From positions 1,797,001 to 1,861,000 of the forward strand of contig NZ_CP054916.1 in the NCBI RefSeq assembly GCF_013364155.1: 64,000 nucleotides of DNA, in the 5' to 3' direction. This document shows, piece after piece, positions 22,281 to 33,739 of the stretch. The notes under the pieces were generated by a model, which saw only the letters and a program-made list of their open reading frames with translations, was not told where the DNA came from and ran no database searches. A program made the translations under genes and the position numbers. This stretch comes from Streptomyces sp. NA02950. Its GTDB lineage: Bacteria > Actinomycetota > Actinomycetes > Streptomycetales > Streptomycetaceae. Position 1 is the stretch's first letter, and each line of letters opens with the position of its first letter.

Positions 22281-23159
22281 ATGACACATCAAGCGGTACG
22301 GGTACGCGGACTCCGCAAGAGATACGGCGCGAACACCGCGCTGGACGGCGTTGACCTGGGCATCCGGCAGGGCGAGGTATTCGGGATCCTGGGGCCCAAC
22401 GGGGCGGGCAAGAGCACGGCGGTGGAGATCCTCCAGGGCCATCGGAGCCGCGACGCGGGAGAGGTCACCGTGCTGGGCCGGGACCCCGCGTCGGCCGGGC
22501 GGGACTGGCGTTCCCGGATCGGCATCGTTTGGCAGGATGAATCGGCCCCCGCCGAGTTGACGGTGAAGGAGACCGTGCGCCATTTCGCCCGCTACTACCC
22601 TCGGCCGCGCGACCCCGAGGAGGTCATCGGGCTGGTCGGGCTGGCGGCCAGGGCGGCCAGCCGGGTCAAGGCGCTGTCGGGCGGTCAGCGACGGCGGCTG
22701 GATGTGGCCCTCGGTGTGATCGGCGATCCGGAGCTGCTGCTCCTGGACGAGCCGACGACCGGCTTCGACCCGGCGGCGCGGCGTCAGTTCTGGGAGCTGA
22801 TCCGGAGGTTGGCCAGCGAGGGCACCACGATCGTGCTCACCACGCACTATCTGGACGAGGTCGAGGCACTGGCCGACCGGCTCGCGGTGTTCGCCGCCGG
22901 ACGGGTCGCCGCCGAGGGCACCCCTGCCGAACTGCGCGATCGGTACGGCTCCTTGGCGACGGTCCACTGGACCGATCCCGGGACCGGGCCACGCAGTGAG
23001 GAGACCGCCACCCCGACCCGTACCGTCGCGGCGCTGATGCGCCGGTTCGACGGCGAGATACCGGGGCTGCGGATCGCCCGGCCCACCCTGGAGGACGTCT
23101 ATCTGCGGCTCAGCGGCCAGTTCGGCGGCCCGGCGGCGGACGAGGAGAGCGCGCGATGA
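22281..23159 (+). CDS. ABC exporter ATP-binding protein
   Basis: A 292-residue ATPase of the drug or lipid exporter group. Motifs visible are Walker A GPNGAGKST, the Q-loop VWQDESAP, signature LSGGQRRRLDVALG, Walker B LLLLDEPTTGFDP and the switch His in VLTTHYLDEVEALADR. The C-terminal ~70 residues match the accessory domain of DrrA/NatA-like subunits. A GTG two codons upstream (22275) is an alternative start. The stop overlaps the permease start by four bases. Substrate unknown. Confidence 0.9.
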   Translation: MTHQAVRVRGLRKRYGANTALDGVDLGIRQGEVFGILGPNGAGKSTAVEILQGHRSRDAGEVTVLGRDPASAGRDWRSRIGIVWQDESAPAELTVKETVRHFARYYPRPRDPEEVIGLVGLAARAASRVKALSGGQRRRLDVALGVIGDPELLLLDEPTTGFDPAARRQFWELIRRLASEGTTIVLTTHYLDEVEALADRLAVFAAGRVAAEGTPAELRDRYGSLATVHWTDPGTGPRSEETATPTRTVAALMRRFDGEIPGLRIARPTLEDVYLRLSGQFGGPAADEESAR

Positions 23160-23995
23160 CAACGACCCGTGCCCGCGGTACCGCCGCCTCCCGCCCGCTG
23201 CCCGGCGCCTGGCGCGTCGGACTGCACCGCGGTGCCATCGAGCTGCGGCAGTTCTTCCGCCAGCGCGAACAGGTGGTCTTCACCTTCGCCTTCCCCATCG
23301 TCTTCCTGGCCCTGTTCGCCTCGATCTTCAGCGACGATGTGAAGGGCGCGGGCGTCACCGCCTCACAGCTCTATGTGGCGGCCATGATCGCCGCGGGGGT
23401 GATGTCGACGAGCTTCCAGTCGCTGGGCGTCTCCATCGCGGTCGAGCGCGACGAGAAGGTGCTGCGGCGGCTGCGCGGCACCCCGATGCCCCCGGCCGCG
23501 TACTTCCTCGGCAAACTGTGGCTGGTACTGGTCACCGGGATCGTCGAGACCGTCCTGCTGCTGCTCATCGGGGCGACCCTGTTCGACCTGGACCTGCCCA
23601 CGGGCGCGGACACATGGCTGACGTTCGGCTGGGTCTTCGCCCTCGGACTCACCGGCTGCGCGCTGCTGGGCATCGCCATCAGCAGTGTGCCGCGCTCGGG
23701 CAAGAGCGCCACCTCGGTGGTCGTCCTGCCGTTCCTGGTGCTCCAGTTCATCTCCGGCGTCTACATCTCCATCGACACCCTGCCGGACTGGATGCTCGAT
23801 GTGGGCGCCCTCTTCCCCCTGAAGTGGATGTGCCAGGGGTTCCGCGGGGTCTTCCTGCCCGAGTCGGCGGCGGTGCTGGAGCAGACGGGCGCCTGGGAGT
23901 ACGGGCGGATCGCGCTGGTGCTGGGCGGCTGGTGCGTCGGAGGATTGGTGCTGTGCCTGCTGACGTTCCGTTGGAAGAGCCGTCGCGACGGCTGA
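23156..23995 (+). CDS. ABC-2 type exporter permease
   Basis: A 279-residue membrane protein with six predicted helices of the ABC-2 family (for example VVFTFAFPIVFLALFASIF and SVVVLPFLVLQFISGVYIS). The cytoplasmic ERDEKVLRRLRGTPMPPAAYFLGKL is the usual coupling segment. Together with the preceding ATPase it makes a two-subunit exporter. It is followed with overlap by a sensor kinase and response regulator, so the exporter is probably controlled by that system or senses together with it. Confidence 0.9.
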   Translation: MTTTRARGTAASRPLPGAWRVGLHRGAIELRQFFRQREQVVFTFAFPIVFLALFASIFSDDVKGAGVTASQLYVAAMIAAGVMSTSFQSLGVSIAVERDEKVLRRLRGTPMPPAAYFLGKLWLVLVTGIVETVLLLLIGATLFDLDLPTGADTWLTFGWVFALGLTGCALLGIAISSVPRSGKSATSVVVLPFLVLQFISGVYISIDTLPDWMLDVGALFPLKWMCQGFRGVFLPESAAVLEQTGAWEYGRIALVLGGWCVGGLVLCLLTFRWKSRRDG

Positions 23996-25221
23996 CCGGC
24001 CCGCTCGCCCCCGACGTGTACTTCCATGTCTACCGTCGCTGGGACGCCTACTACGCGATCGTGTTCGTGGCGACCCTGCTGTTCATCGTGTCCGGGTCCG
24101 ATCCGGGTCCCGGCCCCCGCGCGGTCGCGGCGGCGCTCTTCGCCGCGGCCGCGCCCTGGTATGTGCTGGTCGGCCGGCGGGTCCTGCTGGCCGGGGAGGA
24201 GGACCGGCGCCGCGGGCTGCTCTATCTCGCGGGGCTCACCGTGTTCTTCCTGCTGCCCTCGGCGTTCGTCGGGGAGACCCGGATCGCCCTGTTCGCGCTG
24301 GCGCCGCAGTGCTTCATCCTGCTGCGGCTGCGCTGGGCGCTGACCGCCATGGCCTCCCTCAACCTCCTGCCGGTGGTGGCCTGGGCGCTGGTGAGGCGGC
24401 CGGATCCGCACGATCTGTTCCTCAACTCGCTGTTCGCCGTGGTCACCCTGGCGTTCTCGGCGGTCCTCGGAAGCTGGATCATCATGGTCATCGACCAGAG
24501 CAGGGAACGAGCGGCGCTCATCGCCGAACTGGAGGCGAGCCGCGAGGAGGTGGCACGGCTGTCCGCCGCGCACGGCGCCCTCGCCGAACGGGAGCGGCTG
24601 TCCCGGGAGATCCATGACACCCTCGCCCAGGGCTTCACCAGTCTGCTGATGCTCGTTCAGGCGGTCGAGTCGGAGGTCGAGCACGACATGCCGCTGGCCC
24701 GCCGCCATCTGGATCTGATGGCCCGTACGGCGCGTGAGAACCTGGCCGAGGCGCGGGCCCTGGTCGCCGGGGCGGGCCCGGCCGATCTGGACGGAGGTTC
24801 GCTGCCCGACGCGGTGCGGCGGCTGGCGGTACGCCATGAGGACCAGTCGGGAGCCCCGGCCCGCGTCGAGGTGTCCGGGGCGGTCCGTCCACTGCCCGCC
24901 GCGGTGGAGGTGGTGGGCTTGCGCACATGCCAGGAGGCGCTGGCCAACGTCCGTCGGCACGCCGGTCCCCGCGCCGCGGTCGCGCTGGAGCTGGACTACG
25001 GCGAGAACGCGCTGCGGGTGCGGATCCGGGACACCGGGCGCGGCTTCGACCCGGCGGTCCCGCACGGCGGATACGGCCTCGCCGGGCTGCGCGCCCGCGC
25101 CCGGGAGGCGGGCGGCACGGCCGAGGTGCGGGGAGTGCCGGGCGAGGGCACGACGGTGGCGGTGGAACTGCCGGTGCGGGCGCCCGTACCGGCGCCGGTA
25201 GGGAAGGAAAGCACACGGTGA
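23953..25221 (+). CDS. Two-component sensor histidine kinase, NarL/DesK type
   Basis: About five N-terminal membrane helices (from AIVFVATLLFIVSGSD) form a DesK-like sensor. They are followed by a coiled coil and a HisKA_3 dimerisation domain with the phospho-acceptor His in LSREIHDTLAQGFTSLLML. The ATP-binding domain has EALANVRRHAG (N box), DTGRGFDP (G1) and GYGLAGLRARARE (G2). The start is uncertain: GTG at 23953 overlaps the permease by 43 bp and gives 422 residues; a TTG at 23971 is possible. It overlaps the regulator by four bases. The ligand is unknown. Confidence 0.87.
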   Translation: MPADVPLEEPSRRLTGPLAPDVYFHVYRRWDAYYAIVFVATLLFIVSGSDPGPGPRAVAAALFAAAAPWYVLVGRRVLLAGEEDRRRGLLYLAGLTVFFLLPSAFVGETRIALFALAPQCFILLRLRWALTAMASLNLLPVVAWALVRRPDPHDLFLNSLFAVVTLAFSAVLGSWIIMVIDQSRERAALIAELEASREEVARLSAAHGALAERERLSREIHDTLAQGFTSLLMLVQAVESEVEHDMPLARRHLDLMARTARENLAEARALVAGAGPADLDGGSLPDAVRRLAVRHEDQSGAPARVEVSGAVRPLPAAVEVVGLRTCQEALANVRRHAGPRAAVALELDYGENALRVRIRDTGRGFDPAVPHGGYGLAGLRARAREAGGTAEVRGVPGEGTTVAVELPVRAPVPAPVGKESTR

Positions 25222-25838
25222 TCCGGATACTGATCGCGGACGACCACCCGGTGGTGCGCGAGGGGCTGCGCGGCATGCTCGGCGCCGAGCCCGGTCTTGA
25301 GGTCGTCGGCGAGGCGGCCAACGGACCGCGTGCGGAGGCGCTGAGCGCCTCGCTGCTGCCCGATGTGGTGCTGATGGACCTGCGGATGCCGGACGGCGAC
25401 GGGGTGGACTCGATCGCCCGGATGACCGCAGCCGGACTGCCCTGCCGGGTGATCGTCCTGACCACGTACGAGACGGACGGCGACATCCTGCGCGCGGTGG
25501 AGGCCGGGGCGGCGGGCTATCTCCTCAAGGACACGGCCCGCGCCGACCTGGCCGAGGCGGTCCGGTCGGCCGCCCGCGGGGAGACGGTGCTGACTCCGTC
25601 CGTCGCGGCCCGGCTGGTGGACCGGCTCCGGGACCGGCCCGAGCGGCCCCGGCTGTCGGAGCGCGAGACGGCCGTGCTGCGACTGGTCGCGGAGGGCTGT
25701 ACCAACGCGGAGATCGGCCGTCGGCTGTACATCGGTGAGTCCACGGTGAAGACGCATCTGCTGCGGGCCTTCACCAAGCTGGGCGTGGACGACCGTACGG
25801 CCGCGGTCACCAGCGCGATGCGGCTGGGGCTGCTGTGA
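25218..25838 (+). CDS. NarL/LuxR-family response regulator
   Basis: A 206-residue regulator starting with GTG at 25218. The receiver domain has the acidic pair in LIADDHPVVREGL, phospho-acceptor Asp in VVLMDLRMPDGDG, the switch Thr in VLTTYE and Lys in YLLKD. The C-terminal LuxR HTH is LSERETAVLRLVAEGCTNAE, with STVKTHLLRAFTKL as the recognition region. Encoded with its kinase and an ABC-2 exporter, it most likely controls that exporter. Confidence 0.93.
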   Translation: MIRILIADDHPVVREGLRGMLGAEPGLEVVGEAANGPRAEALSASLLPDVVLMDLRMPDGDGVDSIARMTAAGLPCRVIVLTTYETDGDILRAVEAGAAGYLLKDTARADLAEAVRSAARGETVLTPSVAARLVDRLRDRPERPRLSERETAVLRLVAEGCTNAEIGRRLYIGESTVKTHLLRAFTKLGVDDRTAAVTSAMRLGLL

Positions 25839-25842
25839 CCAC

Positions 25843-25883
25843 CGTGCCCCGTCGCACCGCCCACGGCGGTACAACGGGGCACG
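25843..25883. terminator. Bidirectional terminator between the response regulator and hisS
   Basis: Outer arms CGTGCCCCGT (25843-25852) and ACGGGGCACG (25874-25883), with an inner ACCGCC/GGCGGT stem, lie between convergent genes. Confidence 0.75.
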
Positions 25884-25891
25884 TTCAGGGG

Positions 25892-27154
25892 TCAGTTGAT
25901 CTTGGTGCGGAGGGTGGGCACGACCTTGTCGAGCGGGACCGGGGTCTGCTCGCCGGACGCCATGTCCTTGAGCTGGACCACACCCTCGGCGAAGTCGCGC
26001 TCACCGGCGACGATCGCATAGCGGGCGCCGCTGCGGTTGGCGGCCTTCATCGCGGCCTTGAGGCCCTTGCCGCCGTAGGCGAAGTCCGTGGCGACGCCCG
26101 CCGCGCGGAGCTCGGCCACCACACCGAAGAGGATCTTCCGGGCCTCTTCCCCGAGCGGCACCGCGAAGACGCTGGTGACGTCGGGCAGGTCCAGGACGAT
26201 GCCCTCGGCCTCCAGGGCCAGCACCGTGCGGTCCACGCCGAGCGCCCAGCCGACCGAGGGCAGGGCGGGGCCGCCGATCATCTCGGAGAGGCCGTCGTAG
26301 CGGCCGCCGCCGCCGACCGCGGACTGCGAGCCGAGGCCGTCGTGGACGAACTCGAAGGTGGTGCGGGTGTAGTAGTCCAGCCCGCGGACCAGCTTGGGGT
26401 CGTCCTCGAAGGGCACGCCCTGCGCGCTGATCAGCTCGCGCACCTCGGCGTGGTAGGCGCGGCACGCGTCGCACAGGTAGTCGCGCAGCAGCGGTGCGCC
26501 GGTCAGCTGCTTCTGAACGGCGTCGCGCTTGTCGTCCAGCACCCGCAGCGGGTTGATCTCGATCCGGCGGCGGGTGTCCTCGTCCAGATCCAGGCCGCGC
26601 AGGAACTCCTGGAGGGCGGCCCGGTAGACGGGGCGGCACTCGGCGTCGCCCAGCGAGTTCAGCAGGATGCGGAAGTCGCGCAGGCCCAGCGAGCGGTAGG
26701 CGTTGTGGGCCAGCAGGATCAGCTCGGCGTCCAGGGCCGGGTCCTCGGCGCCGATCGCCTCCGCGCCGACCTGGGAGAAGTGGCGGTAACGGCCCTTCTG
26801 CGGGCGCTCGTAGCGGTAGTACGAGCCGGAGTACCAGAGCTTGACCGGCAGGGATCCGGCCTTGTGCAGATTGGCCTCCAGCGCGGCGCGCAGCACCGAG
26901 GCGGTGCCCTCGGGGCGCAGCGCGAGCTGGTCGCCGCCCTTGGTGGTGAGGGTGTACATCTCCTTGGTCACGATGTCGGTGGACTCGCCGACGCCGCGCG
27001 CGAAAAGCTCCACGTTCTCGAAACCGGGGGTCTCGACATAGCCGTAGCCGGACCGCCGCAACGGTGCCGCGATGGCCTCGCGCACCGCGAGATAGGTCGC
27101 GGAGACCGGCGGGATCAGGTCGTACGTGCCCCGGGGGGCCTTGAAGGTGCTCAC
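25892..27154 (-). CDS. hisS: Histidyl-tRNA synthetase
   Basis: Charges tRNA-His. The GTG at 27154 (GAGAG upstream) gives 420 residues beginning [15 protein letters not shown], the family N-terminus. Class II motif 2 is [20 protein letters not shown] near residue 110, and the histidine-specific [13 protein letters not shown] and GGGGRYDGL follow near 260-285. The C-terminal anticodon-binding domain ends [10 protein letters not shown]. It lies 13 bases after the MBL-fold hydrolase gene, the usual actinobacterial pairing. Confidence 0.96.
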   Translation of the reverse strand: MSTFKAPRGTYDLIPPVSATYLAVREAIAAPLRRSGYGYVETPGFENVELFARGVGESTDIVTKEMYTLTTKGGDQLALRPEGTASVLRAALEANLHKAGSLPVKLWYSGSYYRYERPQKGRYRHFSQVGAEAIGAEDPALDAELILLAHNAYRSLGLRDFRILLNSLGDAECRPVYRAALQEFLRGLDLDEDTRRRIEINPLRVLDDKRDAVQKQLTGAPLLRDYLCDACRAYHAEVRELISAQGVPFEDDPKLVRGLDYYTRTTFEFVHDGLGSQSAVGGGGRYDGLSEMIGGPALPSVGWALGVDRTVLALEAEGIVLDLPDVTSVFAVPLGEEARKILFGVVAELRAAGVATDFAYGGKGLKAAMKAANRSGARYAIVAGERDFAEGVVQLKDMASGEQTPVPLDKVVPTLRTKIN

Positions 27155-27167
27155 GACAGTTCTCTCG

Positions 27168-27884
27168 TCACATTCCTCGTCGCGGAGCCGGCTCCTGGGT
27201 GCCGCCTCCGAGGCCGGAGGCCACCTCCCGCAGATAGGGGTTGGTGGCGCGCTCGCGGCCGATGCTGGTCTGGGGGCCGTGGCCGGACAGCACCACGGTC
27301 GAGTCGTCGAGCGGCAGGCACACACGGGCCAGGGACTCGAGGATCTCGGCGTGGTCGCCACCGGGCAGATCGGTGCGTCCGATGGAGCCGGCGAACAGCA
27401 GGTCGCCCGAGAAGAAGACGGACGGGATGTCCGCCTGCTCGGGCAGCCTGAAGGTCACCGACCCCTTGGTATGGCCCGGTGCGTGCGCGACGGTCAGCTC
27501 CAGACCGGCCAGCTTCAGCTCGGCGCCGTCGGCCAGCTCCTTGACGTCGTCCGGTTCGCCCACGGTCAGTTCGCCCAGCAGCGGCAGTCCGATGGAACGG
27601 CCGAGGGCCTTCTCGGGGTCGCTCATCATGAAGCGGTCCGCCGGGTGGATCCAGGCCGGTACGTCATGGGCGCCGCAGACCGGGACCACCGAGGCGACGT
27701 GGTCGAGGTGGCCGTGGGTGAGGACGACGGCGACGGGCTTGAGCCGGTGCTTGGCGATCGCCTCCTCGACTCCTGGGGCCGCCTGATGGCCCGGGTCGAT
27801 GATCACGCACTCCTCACCGGCGGCGGGGGCGACCAGGTAGCAGTTGGTCCCCCAGGCCCCGGCGGGGAACCCGGCAATGAGCAC
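27168..27884 (-). CDS. MBL-fold (glyoxalase II-like) hydrolase
   Basis: A 238-residue metallo-beta-lactamase fold protein. The metal-binding [11 protein letters not shown] is near residue 56, the next His in HAPGHTKGS near 134, the bridging Asp in [16 protein letters not shown] near 160 and the last His in LSGHGP near 207. The length and [13 protein letters not shown] fit YcbL/glyoxalase II-like thioester hydrolases, but the substrate is not certain. It is co-transcribed with hisS and divergent from the cyclophilin gene. Confidence 0.88.
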   Translation of the reverse strand: MLIAGFPAGAWGTNCYLVAPAAGEECVIIDPGHQAAPGVEEAIAKHRLKPVAVVLTHGHLDHVASVVPVCGAHDVPAWIHPADRFMMSDPEKALGRSIGLPLLGELTVGEPDDVKELADGAELKLAGLELTVAHAPGHTKGSVTFRLPEQADIPSVFFSGDLLFAGSIGRTDLPGGDHAEILESLARVCLPLDDSTVVLSGHGPQTSIGRERATNPYLREVASGLGGGTQEPAPRRGM

Positions 27885-28028
27885 GATCGTCCTTAAGAGT
27901 CGTCCGGCAGAAGATTGTCGGCAGCTCCAGAGCCTACCGGCGGCGGCCCCGGCACAGCGAACCCGTATACGGTACGGCCGAGCGATCAGTCACGAGACCG
28001 ACGGCACACGCCATGAGGAGACGACCCG

Positions 28029-28892
28029 GTGGTCAGTAACGAGCAGCGGCGGCGGCAACTCGCCCGGGAGAAGTACCTTCGGCAGCAGGCACGGCGCCAG
28101 CAGGCCCGGGAGAAGGCGCGCCGCCGCAACACGGTGATCGCCTCGACGCTGGCCGTGGTGCTGGCGGCGGGCGGGGCCGTGGCGACCGTGGGCGCGCTGT
28201 CCGGCGGCGGCGACGACAAGAAGAAGGACGACTCCGCCGCCACGCCCCCCACTCCGCCGCCGACCAGCAAGGCGCCGGACCCCTGTGCCGCGGGGGCGAA
28301 GAAGGTCAAGGGCGAGAAGCCGAAGAAGATGACCTGGAAGAAGGAGCCCGAGGTCGCCATCGACAAGGCGGCGAAGTACACCATGAGGCTGGAGACCACC
28401 TGCGGGGACATCTCCATCGACCTGAAGGCGGACAAGGCGCCGCACACGGTCAACTCCTTCGACTTCCTGGCGAAGAAGGGCTACTTCGACCACACCTCCT
28501 GTCACCGGCTGACCAACCAGAACATCTTTGTGCTCCAGTGCGGCGATCCGCAGGGCACCGGCCGGGGCGGCCCGGGGTACACCATCCCGGACGAGAACCT
28601 GAAGGACCCCTCGCTCAAGGGGAACGTCTACCCGGCCGGCACGGTCGCGATGGCGAACCAGTACAACGCCCAGACCAAGCAGGGCCGGGACAGCGGCGGC
28701 AGCCAGTTCTTCCTCGTCTACCAGGACAGCCAGCTGCCACCGGACTACACGCCCTTCGGCACGGTGAGCAAGGACGGGATGAAGGTCCTGAAGAAGATCG
28801 GCAAAGCGGGTGCCGCCCCGCCCGACCAGACCGGGAGCACCGCCCCGAACGCCACCGTGAAGATCAACAAGGCGGCGGTCACCGCGTCCTGA
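28029..28892 (+). CDS. Membrane-anchored cyclophilin-type peptidyl-prolyl isomerase
   Basis: A 287-residue protein starting with GTG at 28029 behind GAGGAG. A highly basic N-terminus (RRRQLAREKYLRQQARRQQA) precedes one membrane helix at about residues 35-58 and a Pro/Lys linker. The cyclophilin domain covers about residues 110-280. The catalytic Arg is kept in SCHRLTNQNIFVLQCGDPQG, although the usual Phe before His-Arg is Cys, and GGSQFF is intact. It likely folds proteins on the outer side of the membrane. A DUF349 gene follows 208 bp downstream. Confidence 0.9.
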   Translation: MVSNEQRRRQLAREKYLRQQARRQQAREKARRRNTVIASTLAVVLAAGGAVATVGALSGGGDDKKKDDSAATPPTPPPTSKAPDPCAAGAKKVKGEKPKKMTWKKEPEVAIDKAAKYTMRLETTCGDISIDLKADKAPHTVNSFDFLAKKGYFDHTSCHRLTNQNIFVLQCGDPQGTGRGGPGYTIPDENLKDPSLKGNVYPAGTVAMANQYNAQTKQGRDSGGSQFFLVYQDSQLPPDYTPFGTVSKDGMKVLKKIGKAGAAPPDQTGSTAPNATVKINKAAVTAS

Positions 28893-29100
28893 CGCCCCTG
28901 ACGTGCGTACTGCGAAATTTCGGTCGCGCAGGATACGGACAGCCGGGGCACCGTTCGCCTATGTTGGCGTTGTGCGGGGTGCCTGCGCCGATGGCCGCCA
29001 CCCTGCTGAGAGACCGGTCAGGGCGTTTCCCGGCCGGAAGAAACTGTGGACGATGCCGGCGGGCCGCGCGCCCGCCCCGGCATCATGTGGAGGAGGCGCT

Positions 29101-30330
29101 GTGAGCAGCGAGCCTTGGGGCCGCGTCGACGAGGCGGGGACCGTGTACGTGCGTACGGCCGACGGTGAGCAGGTCGTCGGGTCGTGGCAGGCGGGATCTC
29201 CGGAAGAGGCCCTCGCCTACTTCGAGCGCAAGTACGACGGTCTGGTCGTCGAGATCGGCCTCCTCGAGCGCCGGGTGAAGACCACCGACCTGTCCGCCAA
29301 GGACGCGACGGCCGCCCTCGAGCACATCCGGCAGCAGGTCGACGAGCACCATGTGGTCGGTGATCTGGACGCGCTCAGGAAGCGGCTCGACAAGCTCGCC
29401 GAGGACGTCGAAAAGCGCCGTGAGCAGCGCAAGGCGGCCAAGGCCCACCAGACCGAGGAGGCCCGCAAGTCCAAGGAGGCGCTGGTCGCCGAGGCCGAGG
29501 AGCTGGCCGCCAGCGAGCAGTGGCGGGCCGCCGGGGAGCGGCTGCGCGCCCTGGTCGAGACCTGGAAGGGCCTGCCGCGGCTGGACCGCAGGACCGACGA
29601 CGAGCTGTGGCACCGCTTCTCGCACGCCCGCTCGGCGTTCTCCAAGCGGCGCAAGGCGCACTTCGCGGCGCTGGACGCCCAGCGCGAGGAGGCCCGGCAG
29701 ACCAAGGAGAAGCTGGTCGCCGAGGCCGAGGCGCTGTCCGGCTCCACCGACTGGGGGCCCACGGCCGCCCGGTACCGGGAGCTGATGTCGGACTGGAAGG
29801 CCGCGGGGCGTGCGCAGCGCGAGGCCGAGGACGACCTGTGGAACCGCTTCCGCGGGGCGCAGGACATCTTCTTCCAGGCCCGTGGCGAGGTCTTCGCGGA
29901 GCGCGACGCGGAGCAGCGGGAGAACCTGACCCGCAAGGAGGAGCTGGTCGCCGAGGCCGAGAAGCTGCTGCCGGTCTCGGATCTGAAGGCGGCCCGCGCG
30001 GCCTTCCGGTCGGTCAACGAGCGGTGGGAGGCCATCGGCCATGTGCCGAGGGACTCCCGGGCGCGCATCGAGGGGCGGCTGCACGCGGTCGAGCGCGCCA
30101 TCCAGGACGCCGAGGAAGTGGAGTGGCGGCGGACCAACCCCGAGGCGCGGGCGCGTGCCGAGGGGCTGACCGGTCAGCTCCAGGACGCGGTGGACAAGCT
30201 GCGCCGGCAGATCGACGCGGCCCGTGCGGCGGGGAACAACGCCAAGGCCGACAAGCTGGCCAAGGAGCTGGAGGGGCGGCAGGCCCTGCTGGACCAGGCG
30301 CTCAAGGGCCTGGAGGAGTTCGGCGGCTGA
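29101..30330 (+). CDS. DUF349 protein
   Basis: A 409-residue, mostly helical and strongly charged protein. The GTG at 29101 has GGAGG nine bases upstream. After an N-terminal domain (EAGTVYVRTADGEQVVGSWQ) it holds at least three DUF349 repeats of about 70 residues, seen in WRAAGERLRALVETWKGLPR, WGPTAARYRELMSDWKAAGR and LKAARAAFRSVNERWEAIGH, ending in a coiled coil. DUF349 proteins have no firm biochemical role known to me. It is convergent with relA across a perfect terminator. Confidence 0.88.
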   Translation: MSSEPWGRVDEAGTVYVRTADGEQVVGSWQAGSPEEALAYFERKYDGLVVEIGLLERRVKTTDLSAKDATAALEHIRQQVDEHHVVGDLDALRKRLDKLAEDVEKRREQRKAAKAHQTEEARKSKEALVAEAEELAASEQWRAAGERLRALVETWKGLPRLDRRTDDELWHRFSHARSAFSKRRKAHFAALDAQREEARQTKEKLVAEAEALSGSTDWGPTAARYRELMSDWKAAGRAQREAEDDLWNRFRGAQDIFFQARGEVFAERDAEQRENLTRKEELVAEAEKLLPVSDLKAARAAFRSVNERWEAIGHVPRDSRARIEGRLHAVERAIQDAEEVEWRRTNPEARARAEGLTGQLQDAVDKLRRQIDAARAAGNNAKADKLAKELEGRQALLDQALKGLEEFGG

Positions 30331-30360
30331 GCGCGCACGCCTGACGCACGGCTGGCGCTC

Positions 30361-30399
30361 GACAACGGCGGCCCCGGTTGATCCGGGGCCGCCGTTGTC
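30361..30399. terminator. Bidirectional terminator between the DUF349 gene and relA
   Basis: Perfect 17-bp arms (30361-30377 and 30383-30399, GACAACGGCGGCCCCGG and its complement) with a five-base loop TTGAT. Confidence 0.93.
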
Positions 30400-30428
30400 G
30401 GTGCTGTACGCCGTCTGCGGGCGCCGGC

Positions 30429-32957
<2,529 letters not shown>

Positions 32958-33061
32958 GTGCACTCCTCAAGCGTCCGGACCTCAAGAGGTCGGGGTGCCA
33001 TGGTATCGATCCCGCCACTCCGCTTGCCTGTCGGTCAAGCGGACCGGGCGGTGCCGGGCAT

Positions 33062-33108
33062 GACGGAGGGCGGGGGCCCCGCATGATCGCAGGTCCCCGC
33101 CCTCCGTC
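33062..33108 (-). terminator. Terminator after apt
   Basis: Fourteen-base arms GACGGAGGGCGGGG (33062-33075) and CCCCGCCCTCCGTC (33095-33108) around a 19-base loop, just after the apt stop. It separates the apt-secF-secD run from relA. Confidence 0.75.
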
Positions 33109-33130
33109 CGCGGTATCGGCGCGATACCGC

Positions 33131-33739
33131 TCAGATCGTGATCAGCGCCTCCAGCGGGGCGCTGCCGAGCGAGCCCAGCAGCCGGCCGCGGCCCTGGAGA
33201 AAACCGAGCTCCAGCAGGACGGCGACCCCGGCGATCTGGGCACCGGCCCGCCGGATCAGCTGGAGGGACGCCTCGGCGGTGCCGCCGGTGGCCAGGACGT
33301 CGTCGACGACCAGGACCCGGTCGCCCGGGGCCAGGGCATCGGCGTGTATCTCGATCTCCGCGGTGCCGTACTCCAGCTCGTACGCCTGGGCCAGGGTGGC
33401 CCCGGGCAGTTTCCCGGCCTTGCGGACGGGGACGAAGCCGACTCCGGCGCGGACGGCGGCCGGGGCGCCGAGGATGAAGCCCCGCGCCTCCAGGCCCACG
33501 ACCTTGTCCGCCCGGTACCGGGTGGCGAGCGTGGCCAGCGCGTCGGTCAGCGCGGTGAACGCGGCGGCGTCGGCGAGCAGCGGGGTGATGTCCTTGAACA
33601 TCACGCCCGGCTTCGGATGGTCCGGCACGTCCTGGATCCGGCTGAGCAGCAGGGCGCGCAGTTCCTCGGCGGCGAGGCCGCCGAATCCGTCCGGATCGCC
33701 CGGCTCACCGGTCGCGGTGCCCGTCGTGCCGGCACTCAT
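33131..33739 (-). CDS. apt: Adenine phosphoribosyltransferase
   Basis: Salvages adenine to AMP. The ATG at 33739 overlaps the secF stop by four bases and gives 202 residues. The PRPP loop is VLVVDDVLATGGTAEA near residue 140; KPGVMFKDITPLL near 45 and GLEARGFILGAP near 80 are also typical. It is located between secF and relA, the conserved actinobacterial order secD-secF-apt-relA. Confidence 0.96.
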   Translation of the reverse strand: MSAGTTGTATGEPGDPDGFGGLAAEELRALLLSRIQDVPDHPKPGVMFKDITPLLADAAAFTALTDALATLATRYRADKVVGLEARGFILGAPAAVRAGVGFVPVRKAGKLPGATLAQAYELEYGTAEIEIHADALAPGDRVLVVDDVLATGGTAEASLQLIRRAGAQIAGVAVLLELGFLQGRGRLLGSLGSAPLEALITI